A DNA stretch of 64,000 nucleotides, from NCBI GenBank assembly GCA_001414485.1, contig LLEY01000251.1:1-64000 (forward strand). Direction: 5' to 3'. The notes under the pieces were generated by a model. That model did no database searches and had not been told where the DNA came from. It saw only the letters and a program-made list of their open reading frames with translations. Both the position numbers and the translations under genes were made by a program. This document shows positions 33,967 through 48,633 of the stretch, piece after piece. Numbering within the stretch: the first letter of the stretch is position 1; each line of letters begins with the position of its first letter. The stretch is from Calycina herbarum. Taxonomy: Eukaryota; Ascomycota; Leotiomycetes; Helotiales; Pezizellaceae.

Positions 33967-35378
33967 ATGGACGACGAGGCACGGCGGTTTGCGCTCACAA
34001 TCACGCGTAAGGCTGATTTTAGCCTCCATTTCAACCCTGATCCTCATTCCATCGGATTTGCCAACGCCCTCAGTTACCACTTCACCGGAAACGAATCTCT
34101 GGAGGAGAAGAAGAAACTAGCTATCGCACACGCCATCGCAGTGGAGGAAGGACGCGCAGAGCAGAAGCCTTACTTCCTCTTTACTTCAGAGCTCAACAAC
34201 CCCGGATTTCCGGGGCTCCAGGAGTTTCAGGGCTTCCAAGAACAAGTACAGCAGCCTGAGCCCGACCTGTATTCGCCCAACCACCTAACCCCGCCTTCTC
34301 ATGGAAACTCACCACATAGAGTCCGATCGCTACAGGAGAAGAGTAGACCGCAATTTTCTCCTCATGGACATTCCAGGAGACCTAATTCGGTGTCAGGTCT
34401 AGGTCTTGGCCTCAATCAAATCGCCGGACCACCAGGGTCCGGTGTGTGGAAACCGGAAGGAAGTTCTGTGATAAAGAAGGGGAGGAAGGGAAAACTCACT
34501 GATGCGCAACGGGAGGGAGCGAAGGTAAACAGGCTTAAGAAATCTGTATGTGAGAAACATCGAAAGGCTCGGACGAAGGTATGTTATCAAAAGCTTAGAG
34601 AGTAGAGAGAAGAGGAAAGAGCTTATGCTAATTACCACAGTGTGATCCGGAGAAATGTCCAGACAATACCCTCTATGGCGCCATGGCATCGCGACGAGTC
34701 TCTGGTGCCAGTTGGAACAGTCCGATGAGCGAGAATAAACGCTCGCCTTCTTCAGTTAGCTCTGGTTACTTCCCCAATGTTTCCAATCCGGGTAGTATAG
34801 GGGCGATTGATCCGACCCAGATGCCGAGCAACTCCAACCCACTTCAGCAACCATTTTCAATACCTGCCTACGATAATTTCCCTAGAACACCGGAGAATCA
34901 CTACGCTCAACCTTTAATGCCTGGGCCTCCAATAGGCCAAAGCCCATTCGATCTTAGAGGAATAACTACACCCGATCAACCAATAACTAGACTTGACCAA
35001 CCACCTGATGTATTATCAGAATACACAGTGAACGATGACTGGGTTAACTTCGACGTTGGGTTGTCTAAAAACGACATTTATCCTGCTTCTACTTCTGGCC
35101 CTTTTATACCAATTCTTGGAACAGAAATTCCGCATCAAGGACTTGCCTCTTCTTATTTCGAAGGGAACGAGAGTCTTCAGTCAAGACCTGTTAGCATCCG
35201 TCCTGTTTCGCTTGCAGATCATCCTGATCCAAGATTTGTCAATGATTGGACACAAACCAATTCGTGGAATACGTATAGGTCTCCTAAAGGAGCAAGCAAA
35301 CCGGAATTGAAGGCCAAGAAATGGCTGGACAAGTTGAAGAAGTACATTTCTAAATTTAGAAGAACGTTCAAGGTATGA
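33967..35378 (+). CDS. Hypothetical protein with Cys-rich DNA-binding-like motif
   Basis: Two exons, 33967-34578 and 34641-35378, with a 62-nt intron (GTATGT..CAG), give 449 residues. The start MDDEARRFALTITRK is the first ATG. Around the splice junction lies a basic cysteine/histidine motif: GKLTDAQREGAKVNRLKK, then SVCEKHRKARTK joined to CDPEKCPDN. This resembles a short motif found in many uncharacterised fungal proteins, where a Cys-x2-Cys-x6-Cys-like arrangement recalls half of a Zn2Cys6 cluster. The rest is low-complexity (Pro/Ser/Asn-rich), with a final basic helix (KKWLDKLKKYISKFRR). A nuclear regulatory role is plausible but unproven. No other domain was recognised. Confidence 0.7.
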
Positions 35379-36867
35379 AGAAGAATTAAGGCTCAAGAGT
35401 CGGATTCGAGATTGGGTTCCATGGAAACGAATAGACGAGGCTTTGCCATCAAAGAAGATTAGACAACCGAGGGGAAAGACAGAGGAGAGAGACGCTAGGG
35501 AACTCGCAAATCAAAGCCAGTTTTGGTTCACAGAAAGAAAGTTACCCTCATGACTCATTACCACCCGCACTGCAACATTTACCTCCGTATACCATACGTC
35601 GCACGACCCCTCCGACTTCGTGCATCAACACCGCTACGCCGCTACACCACTAGCAACATTTCATTTTATTTCGCAAAACCACATACATTCCTTCACGAGC
35701 TACTTGTCAAACCACCATCAACAAGCGTACCTCAATACATCACATCACAACACAACACAGGCAGAGAAAAGCCGAACCATCCGAAATCGAAATCACATTT
35801 GTAATAAATAATTATCAGAACATACATGAGGCGTTTTATATGCGGAGTATGGCGGGTGGCGTTACATATTTGTAATTATAGGTAGTGGCGATCCAAATTT
35901 CAGGCCTCGTCAGCGTTTATGACCAAGAACAGGGAGGGAGTTAAGGGGATGGGGATTCTTGTCTTATTACTTCCAATGTGTCTCATACTATACGTTTAGA
36001 ATTCTAACTTGTAATATCAAAGCAAAATGGTTATTTAAACCACTTCGCATGACTCTCACCAGTACCTCGTATAGCGAGAACCCTTCCCCAACCAAGTTTA
36101 AGGATAGTTTACAAGGTACGAGTAGTTTACCAAACCAGCACCCTAACTTGTAACAGTGCAACGTACACTTCCTAGCATTTACCATCATACCCCCTCCCCT
36201 CAAACCTTAAACATACCACAAGCAGTAAGATTCCATACCCTAAAGCGGGAATTTCCCACGAGCACCACGTGGAAACCATTCTCTGACCTACCTCCACCAA
36301 CCAAGTATCTTTGCTCGCCTCCAGACCCAAGAAACTTTTTTAGCCCTCGTTTCTTGACGCTCAATTTCGATGTATTATTATTTGTGCTGTACTTCTACAC
36401 CATCATTCGGAAAACTGGTCGGCCTCTCAATTTTTTTTAGTTGCCCAGGTCCAGACCTGGTACTCAATCAGAACACAGATGTCACACATTGTCACACAAA
36501 CACAATTGACAAAAGAATTATGCTCAATTTTTGCTATTTTGTTCTCCTGAAAGAACCATCATAAATATCATATCATCACAAGGCCAGTGGCCCAAACACA
36601 CTCTCTATCTCCCAGCAACCACCGTGAAGCCAATGCCAATGCCCAAGCCCAACCTCCCATTTCCCAAGACAAAAATGAAGAAAAAGCATCCTGCGCCAAC
36701 GCTAAAACAAGAATCAAGCCAACTTAGCCATATAAATGCCTCCTTCGAGGATTATGATTGCAAGAAATAAGGCTCACTCCTTCCCACGTATCAATACAAC
36801 AACCCATTTACCAAGCTACCACCATATCTACCAACTGCCCCCGTATCCTTGAAATCAACCCCATCAA
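35379..36867. other. Intergenic region between convergent genes
   Basis: About 1.5 kb between the 3' ends of the Cys-motif gene and TRA1. C/A-rich patches (35550-35800, 36150-36350) and short ORFs are present, but none shows a domain or splice continuation. Confidence 0.55.
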
Positions 36868-39800
36868 TCACAAGTATGGCATAAACAATGCTTCGCATTG
36901 AGCCAAATTGATAGGATTTACCGCCTTGGCGATCAAATCAATGACCGTCTGATTCGCTGGGAGAGCACCAGCAGGCGACTGCGCGAGACTCAAAGTTCTC
37001 TTAACGATGAGTTCACTGTTCGTTTGCACCGTATCTCTCAATTGACCCTCTTCCATTTGCGACGACCTATGGTTGTTTGTGAACCAATGAATCATCTCAT
37101 CTCGAACAAACAAGCTGAGCTGTTGCTCAAGTTCGAAATCGGGCTCCGTGAGACAGCGCGCAATGGCCATGATGGCGCAACTGTAGATTCCCTCGGTCGC
37201 GAGAGGTCCCATGAGTGTTTGGAGATTTGGCGTGAGACGGAAGGGAACCGGTTCGGGGTTGTGGAAAAAGGCCTTGTTGGCCGTCATACAAGACATCAAC
37301 TCGGAGCCCCAGACATTTCCTGTTCCTCGAGCGATGTTGAGCTTTTGTGGATATCGATTGTGCATATGCAGAATATAGGTCATGAACGTGAGAGACGCAA
37401 ACTGGTATGAGAATTGTCGTCGGAACAACCAGAAGTCAGAGTATGTAGGATAGATCTTCGTGAAGTATTCCAGAGCCAGATTGTGTGGGACCCATTTTTC
37501 TTGAATAGCAGCGAAAGTCTCCAATTTCGCAGTCGTTGACTGATCAGCGGGATGCTTCTGATGATGTATTAGTGGAAATTCATTATCCATGTCATACAAA
37601 CTTACCTTGCTTTCTGACAATGCTCTCATTTTCTCCATGGTAAACAATACAGGATCATCCTTCGACATGCCACTCTTTCTGCAATGATCCTCAAATATGC
37701 CCTGAAGTGAAACGTAAGTCGGGTCATCTTGAACCATACGAATATGAGGTGCCAGAGGAACCATGAGTGGAAGATGGAAATTGAGATTGCGTCGTCGACT
37801 CTCCTTGCGTTTGCTGAGGCTACCGTTGAAGTGTCTGAACAGTTGCAATATTCTCTCCTCGCGTCTACAGTGGCGAGCTGCAGGGTGTTGTACAGCGAAA
37901 GGATGAATACTACCATCATGTCCTCGGATTTTGAGACGGCGGTGACACACGCCGATGCCACGAACTAGATCCACATTTGGCAAGAAGCGTTCAACACGGA
38001 TGAAATCTTGGTTCTTGTCCTTGTGCTGCAAGTATTGACCAGGTACCTCTACCTCGTCGAACTTTTGGAAACGGAATTCGCTGAGGTGGGGACTAAATCC
38101 CTCTAGTTTGGCATTAGGATTTCGTCTGTCAAGCTTTGCCTCAAATTTGTCCCGCCATTTCCGTAATTTGTGAATGTATTCATACATTGTAGGCATCTTC
38201 CGAACAAAGTCTACCTCAAATGATGTGCGGATATGAGCTGGTAGAATTGTTTCCGCAAATCTAGTAATGTTGGCTTCGGTAGCAGAAGGCAATTTGACAT
38301 CTTGAGCAAATGAAGCAGAATTTCGACCGACATGAGACAGTGCATCGTTGAGTAAAGCTGTAATCAACCTGTATGCATCTTCGTCAGGAGAGCACTTAAA
38401 ATGCTTGGAAATCTGGTCCACCATCGATTCCATTGAGAGTGCCAGCAGAGGAAAGGCAGTCTTGAGTGTTGAGAGAATGGATTCGGTATGCTCCCATGGC
38501 GCCTGAGCCTTTGGCGGCTTGGAGTCCCCTTCCGCATCGCCGTTAATTGCAACCTTTTTGTCGACGGGTTCACTCTTGATAGAGTTGCTGCCCTCAGGAT
38601 TTGCAGTACCAGGTCTAGATCCAGCAGCACTTTGAGGTCGAGCAGCTGGGGTCTCAGGTCGTTGAATACTTGGTGAGCCATTTGGCTTTGCCGCTCCGTC
38701 ACTCGAACCGCCGGCGTTGCCTCGTGCTGCAGCTTGTCTTGCCTTAAAATGCCGCTCTCTAGCCTCACGTTGCTCTACCGACTTCTTGATGGCAAGCATA
38801 TCTTCACGACTCGTGCGCAGTTGGAAGTAAAGTGCTTGGGGATATGATTTGGCAATCTTGGCCAAGATACCATGGGCTTTGATTGCCTCTTTGTGACTGA
38901 GGCCAGTCAAGAGTTGAGGAATGAAGGTGATCCAGTACCACACTGGTGTTTCGCCTCTGTATTCATCAAATTGCGCGGAAAGTGTGCCTTCTGCATCGTC
39001 AAGACTTAACAGCCAAAGGATTCGGGTAAGCAACTTCCTCGATTTGGCATTCTTGAATAACCCTGCCGCTTCGAGATAGCAACTCAACGCATTCTTGGCG
39101 TAAGAGTAGTTCGTCGGATTCTCTTTGAATAGACGATCATTGTAGTATCCCCACTCTGCCCAAGCCTTTGGTAATTTGATATCGAAGAACAAAGCCATCC
39201 CATAAGCTTCAGCAGCTTCGTCACGTTGGCCCAACTTCTCCAAGAACATGCCCTTGAGAGTGTAAAACTCTGCCTTCTGATTGGGTCCAAAGTAATTAAG
39301 GTTGGTATTATTGATGACATCGAGTCCATTGGTCAATTCCGTGGGATTCTGGTAATGGCACTTGGCTTGTTCTCGAAGTTTCAGGAAAGCTTCTTGAATT
39401 TCGATGTTGGGCAAGGTATAAATCCTACTAAGCTGATTGATACAGACTTCAGGTAGCTGATGTTTCCGTGCGACATGCGCGAAACGATTGATGATCCATG
39501 CAGTCTCGTGATATCCTCGGTAGGCGAAAGAAGCCCCGTTCGCGTTCTGTCCCTGCTGTGGAAGTAGGCCCAAGTATGTGGTATTGATAAGACCGAAGAT
39601 GTGCTGTCTCCAAGTAACCAGATCTTGCCAAGCTGTGATATCGTCCCATACATTTGGTAGTCGGTCTCGCCAAGTGCCAAGAAGAAGCTTCAACTCGCCA
39701 GATTTGACATCAAGGTTCTGTTGATTTGTTTGAGCCAGGCTTTGACAGATGACACTGGCGTCATGCAACTCAACCAATTGCTGGAAGTTTTGCAAAAGAG

Positions 39801-42800
39801 GAATATGGGCATTCGTGATTCCTTGTGGCAGCTGGTGCCATTTGCGAATGGATAGCTGAATTGCCTCATCACAAACCTTGCTGAATTCAGCTGGTGTTTC
39901 GGTTTTGTTATGCAGTTTAAGTAAAGACATGAAGGCCTGGAAGAAAGTTCGTCTTGGAGTAGGAGCATCCATCACACCCTTGATTAGGTTGTCTAGAGAC
40001 TCGCGATTCTCAGGGGTTTGCCACATGTCAGTTTGCTTCCATGCGCATTCTAGAAGCAAGTCCTGGAAGTTTTCGTGCTTGGCGAAATCTGAAAGAATCT
40101 CCCATTGCTGAAGCTTTTGGGCGCAGAGGACCCAGTGATCCTCCCAGAGCATGTATTCGCCTTGTGAAAATGGAATAGCACCAGTGCGGGCCTTGATCTG
40201 TGCAGCCTCGTACATGTGTTGAGCTTTATCCCACATACCATTCTGTTCGTAAGAGAGTGCTGCATTCGTCTCAACGAATTGACATCGTCGACGCCAGGTT
40301 CCATAAAAGAGATCATCTTCTTGTAAGCCGGCGTATAATTCTACGAGGGCATCCAAGTTGCTTTCTCTAACCAAAGGACTATCAACTTCGGGTTTGATGG
40401 CTGCATTTTCAAGTTGAACAAGTGCGGTGTACCACGCGTCATAAGTCTTGGCCTCAAATTTGAGGACATGAGGTGGGATATGACATTCCGGCCATGACTT
40501 GGCGGCACCCTCGAGAAGTGACTGGACAACATTGGGTCTCTTATCGACTTGGCGAGAGTGGTGGTCTTTTGTAAGCAAAGCAACCATGCCGCGCTCCAAT
40601 TCGCTTCGTTCATCTTTGGGCGTGGCAGCCCAGAAGATGGGGAAAAGAGCAACCCAAATTTGGTGTGCCATCTTGGGTTCTAGATGCTGTAATTGACTGA
40701 TAGGGTCAATGATGTCGCGAACCTTGACATCGGAGAGTTCGGCAAGAAATCGCTTGTGACCTACCATCAGACTATCGTACTTTGGATCTGATGGAATTGT
40801 GGTAGCTCGCGCATCGCTATAATATGTGGAAAAAATTGTCGAAACAGGAATGACACGGAAATCTTCCGAATGCAATTGGGCAGGGGTATTGGTGTCAACT
40901 GCACCTAGAAGTAGCTGTGAAGCCTGTGCTAGCCAGTACGACTCTGCAAGAGTATCCCAATTCTGAGAAGTAATGACATAGCTCAATCTTGCACTGGCAG
41001 TCTTCGACTGACTCTTGTCAAAGATTGCCATGAACCGATTTCGCATATCGACATCTTGGGCTCGGGTACCGATGAGGAATGCATGTTCCATGCGAACAGT
41101 GAGCTCTGTACGAGCAATTTTCGGATCCTCGTAGAGACGAATAACTAACTCTAAGAACTTGATCAAAAGTGTTTGATCAGTTCGGCTCTCGAAAGTGAGC
41201 ATCTTATGCAAAACTGCGGTCTTCTCCTTCAATGTCGGCCATGATCCTTCGGACTTGAACACCCACGTCTCTACCATATCAAGGATTTTAAGACACAGAG
41301 GATTACTGAGGGACTTCTCTACAAGAGTAGCAAGTACACTCAAGAATGGTCGGCGACTATCCCCAAGAATGTCCATGCGCATTGAAATCACATCAATTGC
41401 CTTGATCATGAGACCAGTCTGGATTTGTAAATCGTAGGCATCCATAACGCCTGCAACTTCAACTTCTCCCGGTCTGGGAGGAGACACGACGCCAGACTGT
41501 CCAGTGACCGCATTGTAGTGAGCAACATGCTCTCTGGCAAGCTTCGACTGGAGAGCTTTCATAACTTGATTGATATGCTGATCCATCTCTGAGGGTTTTC
41601 GTTGGGCCAGAGTCCATAATATATTTATGCCTGCAACGTAGTTGTTGTTCGATAACAACTCGGTAGCCGTGTTGGCTAAAAATGTAATAATCTCCGATGT
41701 CGATGCTTCCACTTCACCCTCTGCATCTGCATCCTCCATTGGAACATCGTCGGGCACAGCATCAAGTATGCGCTTCAGAAGTGGCTTCAATTTCCGGCCT
41801 TCATCAATCTTATCGTCCCCAGCATTTAAGCAGTCCTGAATCTCCGGGTTATCCGACTTCATACACTTCTCGAGAATGTGCTGCAGGGCACTCATATTTC
41901 CCAATACCCATTCATCAGATTTCACGTTGACGATGATTCGTACGATCTGCAGCGTATTGATGATATTGGTGATGAATTTTTCGTCGGGCTTGTCCTTCTC
42001 GGAGTGCTCGCTTGCAAGAGCGGCAACTGTTCTCTCACTAGCCAGAACCTGGTCGGTCACGTTGGGAAACAGGTCCACACCAGCCTCTCCCCAATATTGA
42101 GGCTGAAGAAGGTTGTAAAGAAGAGAGATCGCCTTTTTGCACATCTCCACAGAAACAGGTGGGTGCATGGGTGCATGTGTAGCTGCAGCATCTTTGCTTT
42201 TGGCAGACGGGAGAGGGAATCTCTCGCTAAGGGAGGCAATAAACTCGACGAGATACTTGATCATCTTTGTTCGAGCAAGGTCCGGAATTTTGTATTCGGG
42301 CCTATCTGGTCCACCAGAAGAACCGGGCTTGGCTGGGGAAGGCGAAGAACCTTGGTCAATGTAAGCATCGAGTTTGCGCTTCTTCGCATTGGGGGACTCA
42401 GAAAAAGCTCGGATTGGTGATGCGGGTTTTCCTTCGACACGTCTCTGCTCCCATTGCCAGATCATAGTCATTAAGTTGAGCACCAATTTTTTGCTTTCAT
42501 TTGATGGATTTGGAGGCATGGCAACTTTACGCAGGGATCCGACAATGAGGTTGACAAATTTTTCTCGCGAGTCGTAGAAAAGATCTGGATGTTTAACGAG
42601 AAAGTGGAAGATGCTCGTCATTTGTTGGACGTTTTGACCTTCTTCAGATAGAATGCGGCGAGGTGCTTGAGCCCACACTGGATTGCGATCTCCAGGCGCG
42701 GAATTGCATCGCTTAGGCAAGACGGGGGCAATCAGCTCCAGAGCTTGAGTGACAAGTGTCCGACCTTCATTTTGGTTTGTCTTCAGAAGGGAGAAATAGA

Positions 42801-45800
42801 CTTGTTGTACAATCTTTGCTGGAGTTTCGTAATGGGCGATGAAGTAGCCAATAACCACATATGCAGCATGCTTGTTGATAACATCCTCTAGTCGAATGTA
42901 TGTCCAACCGAATTTGATAATGTCCTTCCGGGCATCCTGCAAGATCGCATGATGGTATTTGACGAGCATTGCTGTCAATTGGAGAACTTCCATTCGTGTA
43001 TGATCAATACCAGGCTGAAGCAGATCTTCGCTCGAGTCTCCGGCATTGACTTTCCAGATTTTCGTGTGAATGGACTCGATAACAGCCTTGTCCATAAGTC
43101 TCGGAGATCTTGAAGGGGTTGGATTCCGTGAATTGCGCATGATGTCCATAGCGATGATAGGGTTCACGATGTTGTGAAGCAAGAAAGCCTTTGTCTTTTG
43201 CGTAGCAGTCTTGCCTTGGGAATCAGTCTTGCCTGAGTACATTTCCAGGCTACGCATGACAACAATTTTCCAGTATTCGACCGATTCATTGCAAATGATG
43301 TGATGGTAGATGTGATCGAATAGAATCTGACTAGCCTTGAAGTCTTCGGCTGTCACATGTTGAATTATAACAAATAGTTCGTCAAGATCCTTGGGGTGAT
43401 GGACCAAGAACTTGGTGAGTATGGTCACCAGCTGCTCGCCAGCTTGTTCAGCGGCAAGACGAAGTCCCGGTGGAAGTGCGTTGGCACGTAGGTGTAGTTC
43501 CAAGTTCTTGCCCACAAGCCTCAGCCAACCAATGTTACCCTTGCCCTCCATCCACGACTTAGTCCCGTCAAACTTGCAAATGGAGTGCATAATGTTGATA
43601 GCATTGATGACGGCCGCATATCGGGTCTCTTTGTTTTCCTTGCCCAAATCTCCAGAGTATTTGATGAGCGTCTCAATCCCATTCATAACAACGTCGCGGA
43701 ACGGTCCACTCTGAGGATCTTCTAGAACTTGAGCTAAAAAGCGACCATACTTATGGTCCTCAATCTTGTGAAGAAAAAACATCCAAACTTCCTTAGGATA
43801 TCGATTGAGATATTTGTATAGCGGTTCTCTGAAGGGGCTGTTACATGTTCGGCGGAGCTTATCCTCAAGATCCATGACAGTGAAGATTAGTCTCTCTTTG
43901 AAGTTTTCTGCAGCAGGTGGGAGAAGATGGAAAATGTTGAAGACCGACGCGATGATTTGCATAGCTTCATTCTGCTCAATTAGAGTGAAAGAGATACGCT
44001 GCAGCATGTTTGGCTCTGCGAGTATTTTGATGTGGTCGAGGAGACGTGAACCGATTTCCACTTTGAAATAGGTCGTGAGAAGTTGCAAAAGACGTGCCAG
44101 ACCATCCAATCCATGAACGGTAAGCCGTCGAGGGTCTTGGAGATTTGACAGAACAGGGCGAAGACCACTCTGAAGTAGGTCCTTTGGAAGTTTTGTTGTC
44201 TGGGAAAGGATGACCTTCAGGGCATCATTGGATGCTTCAATCGTCCGCTTGGAATCCGAATACAATGACTTGAAGAAAACCGAGACAATCTTAGTCCGAG
44301 TAGGGTTTGTGGGGCCTTTCTGGAATTCCTCGAAGCCCATTGCGGTGGTCAGCATCTTGATGCAGGCAACACGGAGACTGATGATCGACTCTTGTGTTCT
44401 TTGCTCTGATGGCTTCCCAGCCAGTGACTCGTCTGCAGCATCTGCCAGCGCTAAAGTTTCCATAAGCAAACGATTCAGTTGGTCATCGAAAGCAATGAAG
44501 TCACTTTTCAAGCCCATGTAGTAGTTTATTGCATCAATAAAACCAATCTGCACGCCGAAGGGCAGAGCTCTCAATGGTTTGGCGTAGATGGGGTCGAGAA
44601 CATTCTTCTTAGAACTCTCGAGCAATTCCCAGACCTCTACACCTATTTCCTTTGCGATGATACCCAGCGCTTGTTTTGATGCTTCTCTGACATGTCGATT
44701 CATATGGGAAACTTCTTTGTTCAAGATTGCGCAAAGCTGGAGAAGTCTGGAAGTCTTGACTTGCTGCTGTTGACCGGGTGGAGCTGGTGGTGGCACTACG
44801 AGATCTGCTTTGGAAGCATTCTTCATACTTCGGCGTAAAAGAATTTCAAGAGTATCTTGGGCGCCTCGTCGGGTCTTTGCAGGGAGATCTGGAGGCATGT
44901 CCTTGATGACGTACAAAAGTGCCTTCACGAAATTGATTTGGCGTTCTTGAATCCATGAGTCGCCCATGTGAAATTTGGTTATCATGAGATTGATGCCAAG
45001 CCCTCCACCAGCTTTCGTGAACCACTCTTCTTCGTAGCATGCATGACAGAAAACAGTGCTAAGATGGCTGAAAAAGGAGAGTCGATGGACTTCGGCAGTG
45101 GAACCAAAGATGACTGCCGTTGTATCGTAGATCTCTTGGATACCCAGTTGTGCAGCTTCTCGTACCGCTGGCATGTCAGAAGACAAAGATTCTACAAGAG
45201 CATCCCCAAATACTTCTTGATCAATCCACAACGCTCCTTCACCTGCCTTGACGTCGAAGGGCTGTGTGGATCGTCTCATTTCGATAAAAGACTGACCAAC
45301 TGCAAGCAATGTAAAATGCTTGGCTAAGTTTGTCACCAAAGTCGTAGCTTCAATGGTAAACTCTGGCAAGGAGACCGCGAATATGCAAGCTTTGATGAGG
45401 TTCTTGAGTATCGTGTTCTGCTCATCCTTCTTGAACACAGAGCGCTCCCGATCAGACGATTCAATGGTAGAGTCCTGATCGTATCGTTTAGCCAAGAGAT
45501 CCTGAGCTTGCAAACGGACGAAACGGGGAAAATCTTCTGGTAGACTATCAATGCCCATGCGCAACTTCAGTTGAGCCTTGATTAATGTGAGAGCCTGTTT
45601 CTTGTAGTAGGCATCCGTTTTTTTGGCAGCTCCTTTGGGAATCTCCATCAGTTTTCCTATGGCGAGTTCGATTCCAATTTCTGCGGGGAATGCTCGATCC
45701 TTCTTAGACCCAATCAACTTGAGATCAATGCTTGTCAAGTCATCCGAATATTGCTGAAACGTGAGCTGGGGAGCGCTGGTCATGAATTTGCGATTACGGC

Positions 45801-48633
45801 CACCGAGCTTTCCAAGGATGCGCATCGTGGTGTGTGCAAAAAAGTGGCTATATGGCGCGGGTCGTAAGTGATCAAACAACGCAGTCATCAATTCATCAAT
45901 AACTGGAGCCATGATCGGATCCAGATAATCGGCTGTCAAATTATCCACACAAAGTTCCAAGGTCCGCAGTCCCTGGCCCACGAGATCAGAGCCTGGTCGA
46001 AGAGCAACGACCAGAGGACGCATCAGATAACTCAAGTGTGGGAGAAGATTACTCAGACGAGCTGGTACCGTGAGACAGAGCTCAACATAAAGATCGCGGT
46101 CCGCGGGCTTTCGAGCTGCCATGAGCAGGTTGTTCAGTACCTCCAAAAGCAGCTCTAAGAGAGGAAGGATTTCTTTGTACAAGTGCTCAAATTTTCCACC
46201 ACCGATACTTCGAAACAACGATCTGAGAAGCAGGAAATAGTTCATAGGCTCTTCGGCTGTGGTTGACAATTCGATCGATTTGGTGACAATGTCAAGGACG
46301 TGTGGCAAGAGAACCTGCTCATTCTGATTCGAAAATAGGGTGACAGCCATGAAAGCTAACTTGAAAAGACGGAGAAGAATCGAAGACTTCTTTACATCGG
46401 CTGTACCGACCTGATCAATTCGGTCCATCAAGAATCGCAAGAGCATGCCCGCAAAACTGGGAGATGTTGCTTCACTGGCGAGGAAGAACTGTGGTACATG
46501 GAGAAGTGCCGTATGTTCAAAGATCATATCATAAAGCTTCGGTATTTCTGCGTGGAACACCTCATGGAAAGTGGCTGGGTCGATACAATGGAAAACTGTT
46601 GCAAAGGTTTCCAGTAGGTCCTTCTCTTCCTTGCTACTTGAAATCATGTAGTGGTTTGCCATGAACTCTACCGGCGAAGAGTAAGGGGATTCTAATGAGG
46701 GCTTCTCAATCTCATAGTATCGAAAGACGTATGCTCCTTCGCGGAATAGCTTGATGATAACCTGGACTTCTTCCGCTGAGAAACCATGCGAAACTTCTTG
46801 CCAATGGGCAGGTGCATTGTTTGCATCGACTGTATTGCCCACGTTGCAAGCCTTGAGTTGATAAAATGTGTTTTTGAGGCCATTCATCAGGTTCTTGAAG
46901 AGAAACTTGTTGTCAGCTACAGGATCAAGGCCGCGGTCACGGGGATTCGAAGTCTTGATGGGCATGGCTGTGAAAATATCAATTTCGTCCCAATCCGGGG
47001 GTTGATCTTTATCGGCAAGATAGTTGTCGGGCGCTGCATCAATTGATTGCTGAGCACTCAGTTTCGAAAGCTTGACAGCATTTGGGTATTGTCGATTCAT
47101 TGCCGCGAATTTATCTCCAATCGCGTTCAGAATCATGATTAGATAATGACGAGCATCCGCCTTGTTTTTCATCTTGGAAATGCACTCCGCCATGTTGAGT
47201 AATAATTTGGCGCTCATTGTTTGGAAGCTGGTACCAGGGAAGCTGTCCTGCAGATTCTTCGTATAAACCTCAACCGTCTTCCGAATCTGTTCAGGCTCTA
47301 GAGCATCTCGAACGTGATGTATTAGATCTGCAAGCATGCTATAAGCTAGAGGTCTCATTGTTTCATAAACCGTCAACCCGTCGCCAATTAAAGTTCTCTC
47401 GTCTAGAAGCTCATCAATCTTTGATACAAAGATCTTCCGGAAATTAAAATTGATGATATGTCGAATCGCAACAAGCAGCTCCTTTCGGGCCCCTGACTTT
47501 TCTCTCGGGCAGTCCTTCAATAGCCGAACAATAATATTCGGAAGAGTTGGGAGAAAATCGTTCAACTGCTGAGAATAGACGCGCAAGAGGTATGCGAGAA
47601 AGCTCATTGTCTTCACTTGGGCGGTAATAAATTCGCCAAAAGCAGCTCTATTCCGGATATTTTTACTGACCCCTGTGAATATGGTGCCTCCGGCGGCAGC
47701 TGCGTTATGCTCCTGTTCCTGTGGTTCTGCTTGCAGCAAGAGTACCGTCTTGATGAGCGGAACGAAGAGTTTCACGTTTGCTGCAACGGTCTGGCGGTAT
47801 GCCTGGAATATGGAGACAACAATAATGGGACATTCCGCGAGGACCTTGAATGATTGCATTCCCTTCAACAGTGGTCTGGTCTGCTGTTGCGGATCTGCCC
47901 CGAGTTCCGGAACAGAGGCCACTGGTGAGCCTGGTCGTGGCGAGTTGTGGAAGTTCTGTGAATTTCCTGGCGTAGATGGCATACCCGTTGTGGTGTTGTT
48001 ATTGAGTTGGTCTCGCACCACAGATTCCATCTGATCGAATAACTCCTGGATAAGGGTAAGGAAAGGCTGGACCTTGTCCCCCAGCACCTTCGTCTGGTGG
48101 CGCATGATATCCATGATAGTTTTGACGCATAGTGAGGCATTCTCCTCATTGTCGCATTTGACCAAGTTCATCAACACATCCACCACTTCCACGGCATATG
48201 GTTCGAAGGCCTCCGGGGGGCTCGTTGGCAGACGATGGAGGATTTCGAGGATACAATTTCGTAGTCTCTAAACAGCTGGTTAGCATTAGCGCACAAAAAA
48301 TTAAACTGTACCACTAACTTGTTCCATAGATGTGCTAACAAACACCGGGGGACCCTTTAGACATTTGATGAAGATAGGTATGAGCTTCTTCAAGAAAGCT
48401 GGGTATTGTTGGGGTACAATGTAAAGCTCAAGGTTGTCCTTCAGCGCTGCTGCTGCCTCGAATCTAGTCTTCACATCTACATTGTAAAATTCGTCAGCTT
48501 GCATTTCTTCAGGTAGCTGTAAGATGGGAAGAAGAGCTTGGGGTTGTGCTGTATTGGGTGTTGCAAACAGGGCCATACCAGAATCCGGGGAACTCAACCG
48601 CTGCACAAGCAGCTCTGGCGTGCTTGCAGACAT
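36868..48633 (-). CDS. tra1: TRA1, pseudokinase subunit of SAGA and NuA4
   Basis: Three exons on the minus strand, 48633-48319, 48267-37606 and 37557-36868, give 3888 residues, close to other fungal Tra1 proteins. It is built of HEAT and TPR/FAT helical repeats for most of its length. A Pro/Ser/Ala-rich linker ([16 protein letters not shown]) precedes the PI3K-like domain, with [55 protein letters not shown] and [11 protein letters not shown]. It ends in a FATC tail, [18 protein letters not shown]. The catalytic Asp and DFG-like residues of active PIKKs are absent, as expected for this pseudokinase. Tra1 binds transcription activators and recruits histone acetyltransferase complexes. Exon 2 alone is 10.7 kb. 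The last intron (48 nt, GTAAGT..CAG) is a multiple of three and lacks stops, so retention would insert 16 residues. Confidence 0.96.

Noticed and set aside
36898..37410. 170-codon plus-strand ORF
   Set aside because: Antisense shadow of the TRA1 pseudokinase/FATC exon, which is strongly conserved.
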